A DNA stretch of 64,000 nt. Source: RH-AL1 sp965277355 (GTDB taxonomy: Bacteria > Pseudomonadota > Alphaproteobacteria > Rhizobiales > Beijerinckiaceae). Shown here one piece after another: positions 62,388 to 64,000 of this stretch. The notes below the pieces were generated by a model, which saw only the letters and a list, made by a program, of their open reading frames with translations, did no database searches and was not told the DNA's origin. Where the stretch lies: NCBI GenBank assembly GCA_965277355.1, contig CBDICN010000001.1, positions 434,001-498,000 on the forward strand, read 5' to 3'. Made by a program: the position numbers and the translations under genes. The first letter of the stretch is position 1. Every line of letters begins with the position of its first letter.

Positions 62388-64000
62388 ATGACGCGTTCCA
62401 TCGACGTCCGACAGCGGCCGGCCGAGCCAATCAGCGAAATCGACGTGCGCGTTCTCGGCGCGGCGATCAAGCGCCGCCGTCGCGCGATCCTCATTCCGGC
62501 CCTTCTGGCGTTCCTGCTCATCGCCATCTACGTCAACGTGACGACGCCGAAGTACACATCGGCGGCGCAGGTCCTGCTCGAGAACCAGGAGACGTTCTTC
62601 ACCCGACCCGATCGCGTGAACCTACCGTTGGAACAGACCTCCCTGGCCGATCCGGAGGCGGTCGCAAGCCAGATCCAGCTCATCGAATCGCGCGACCTCG
62701 CGCGGCGCGCCGTCAAGGAACTCGGCTTGCGCGGCAATCCCGAGTTCGATCCGGAGGCGAAAGGCTCAAACCCATTCACCCGCGTTCTGGTGCTGCTCGG
62801 CATCATTGCCAACCCGACGAACGACACCGTGGAGGCGCGCACCGTCACGGCTTTCCTCGATCGGCTGACCGTCCTGTCGCCCTCGAAGACACGCGTCATC
62901 ACCATCGAATTCACGAGCCGCGACTCCGAGCTCGCCGCGCGCGGCGCAAACACGGTGGCGGAGCTCTACCTGCAGGAGCAGTCCGCCGCCAAGCGCGCCA
63001 CAGCGAAGAGCGCGGCCGACGCGCTTGCCGCACAGATCGCCGACCTTCGCATCAGGCTTGCCGGAGCGGACGCCGAGCGCGAGCGCTACCGGCTGCAATC
63101 CGGCCTGCTCGCAGGCTCGAACAACATGACGATCTCCGGCCAGCAGCTCGCCGACATCAACACCGACCTGTCGAAGGCGCGCTCCGCCCAGGCCGACGCG
63201 CAGGCCAAGGCCTCGATGATCCGCGAGCTCGTGCGGGACGGCAAGTCGGCCGACGTGTCGGAGGTCATCAACAACGACATCGTGCGCCGCATCTCGGACC
63301 AGCGCGTCGTCGCGCAGGCGCAGCTCGCGCTCGAGTCCCGCACGCTGCTGTCCGGCCATCCCCGCATTAAGGAGCTGACGGCCCAGGTCGCGCAATATGA
63401 CTTCGCACTCAAGACCGCCGCCAAGCAGGCGGCCGTCACGCTCGAGAACGAGGCCAAGATCGCCGGCCAGCGGGTCGCCAATCTCGAGGCTGTCCTGAAG
63501 CAGCAGAAGCAGACAGCAGGCGTCGCTAACGCCGACGAGATCAACCTGCGCGCGCTGGAACGCACCGCGCAGAGCTACAAGGACCAGCTCGAAAGCTCGA
63601 CGACGAAGTACCAAGAGGCGCTGGCGCGCCAGTCCTCGTCGGCAACGCCGGCCGATGCGCGCATCATTTCGCGCGCCGTCCGCTCGCAGGATCCTTCCTT
63701 CCCCAAGAAGCTGCCGTTCATCATCTTCGGCACCGTCGCGACGCTAGTGTTTGCGCTTGGATACGTCTTGGCAAGCGAGCTCATGTCCGGTCGTGCGGTC
63801 GTCGAAGAAGAAGCGCCCATCGAGGAAGACGCGGCCGCCAGAGTCGCGCCCGTGACGCCCGCCGAGCCTGTCGCCCCCACGCAGGCGAAGGACGAGCCGG
63901 CGCCCGCGCGCGACGTGCAGGAGCCGGAGGACATTCCTGCCACCGTCTTCGCCGATCTCAAGAAAAGCACGCTCGCCGGAACGCGCAAGTCGAGCGCGCT
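62388..64000 (+). CDS. Wzz/GumC-type polysaccharide chain-length protein, 3' end beyond window
   Basis: 537 codons visible from ATG 62388, no stop before the window edge. Membrane helix 1 (AILIPALLAFLLIAIYV, about 35-50), Wzz domain with SAAQVLLENQET, long coiled coil at about 200-390, second helix (LPFIIFGTVATLVFALGYVLA) at about 443-463. The sequence then continues into the cytoplasm with an acidic linker, so a BY-kinase domain may follow outside the window. It controls polymer length and links to the Wza-like exporter. Confidence 0.93.
   Translation, partial: MTRSIDVRQRPAEPISEIDVRVLGAAIKRRRRAILIPALLAFLLIAIYVNVTTPKYTSAAQVLLENQETFFTRPDRVNLPLEQTSLADPEAVASQIQLIESRDLARRAVKELGLRGNPEFDPEAKGSNPFTRVLVLLGIIANPTNDTVEARTVTAFLDRLTVLSPSKTRVITIEFTSRDSELAARGANTVAELYLQEQSAAKRATAKSAADALAAQIADLRIRLAGADAERERYRLQSGLLAGSNNMTISGQQLADINTDLSKARSAQADAQAKASMIRELVRDGKSADVSEVINNDIVRRISDQRVVAQAQLALESRTLLSGHPRIKELTAQVAQYDFALKTAAKQAAVTLENEAKIAGQRVANLEAVLKQQKQTAGVANADEINLRALERTAQSYKDQLESSTTKYQEALARQSSSATPADARIISRAVRSQDPSFPKKLPFIIFGTVATLVFALGYVLASELMSGRAVVEEEAPIEEDAAARVAPVTPAEPVAPTQAKDEPAPARDVQEPEDIPATVFADLKKSTLAGTRKSSA

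Noticed and set aside
1..64000. tRNA, rRNA, CRISPR arrays, insertion sequences, att sites, replication origin
   Set aside because: Looked for cloverleaf and CCA-end patterns, regularly spaced repeats, transposase motifs and terminal inverted repeats by eye; none found. A tool-based search would be more sensitive.

Overview
The window is high-GC, gene-dense bacterial chromosome that reads as Alphaproteobacteria, order Hyphomicrobiales (Rhizobiales). The reasons are the pyrB / dihydroorotase-like pair, a divergent miaA|serB pair, an RNase E with a long acidic insertion, a YagE/RMD1-type DUF155 protein, an AMIN-amidase next to PBP1A and prfB, and Wza/Wzz/polyprenyl-phosphate-sugar exopolysaccharide genes. 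Genus cannot be fixed from the sequence alone. No rRNA, tRNA, CRISPR array, insertion sequence or phage gene was found.

Layout. 1-5.2 kb: partial GST, then pyrB, an FkbH-like HAD protein and a dihydroorotase homologue with a degraded metal site. 5.3-15 kb: peroxiredoxin, AsmA-like protein, lipB, nitronate monooxygenase, a helical haem-oxygenase-fold candidate and a GGDEF/EAL protein. 15.2-23.5 kb (minus strand): a complete amide-utilisation operon, amiR-amiC-(urea/amide ABC transporter, five genes)-amiE, closed by a strong terminator. 23.9-32.9 kb (plus strand): divergent from amiR, an unusual cluster with three tubulin/FtsZ-superfamily-like paralogues, two small proteins, a CobW-type G3E GTPase, a thioredoxin-like [2Fe-2S] ferredoxin and a YyaL-like protein. 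33-44.5 kb: aidB, M14 carboxypeptidase, MATE exporter, SCO1-galM, miaA|serB, P1 peptidase, DUF155. 44.5-55.5 kb: rne, cell-wall amidase, PBP1A, prfB with its programmed frameshift, rhomboid, class A beta-lactamase. 55.5-64 kb: single-domain response regulator, DUF423, and an exopolysaccharide cluster that continues beyond the window.

The most interesting part is 23.87-32.94 kb. Both transcription units of the tubulin-like cluster begin with the same cassette: a TTGACA promoter, two small GGC-hexaloop-GCC hairpins, and an intrinsic terminator whose 5' arm overlaps the second hairpin. This is the general layout of leaders controlled by ANTAR antiterminators, and amiR, an ANTAR protein, lies immediately upstream and divergent. 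I infer an amide-responsive AmiC/AmiR circuit controlling not only amide uptake and hydrolysis but also a set of uncharacterised tubulin-like proteins. The promoter, hairpin and motif observations are visible in the sequence; the regulatory link and any polymerisation are inference.
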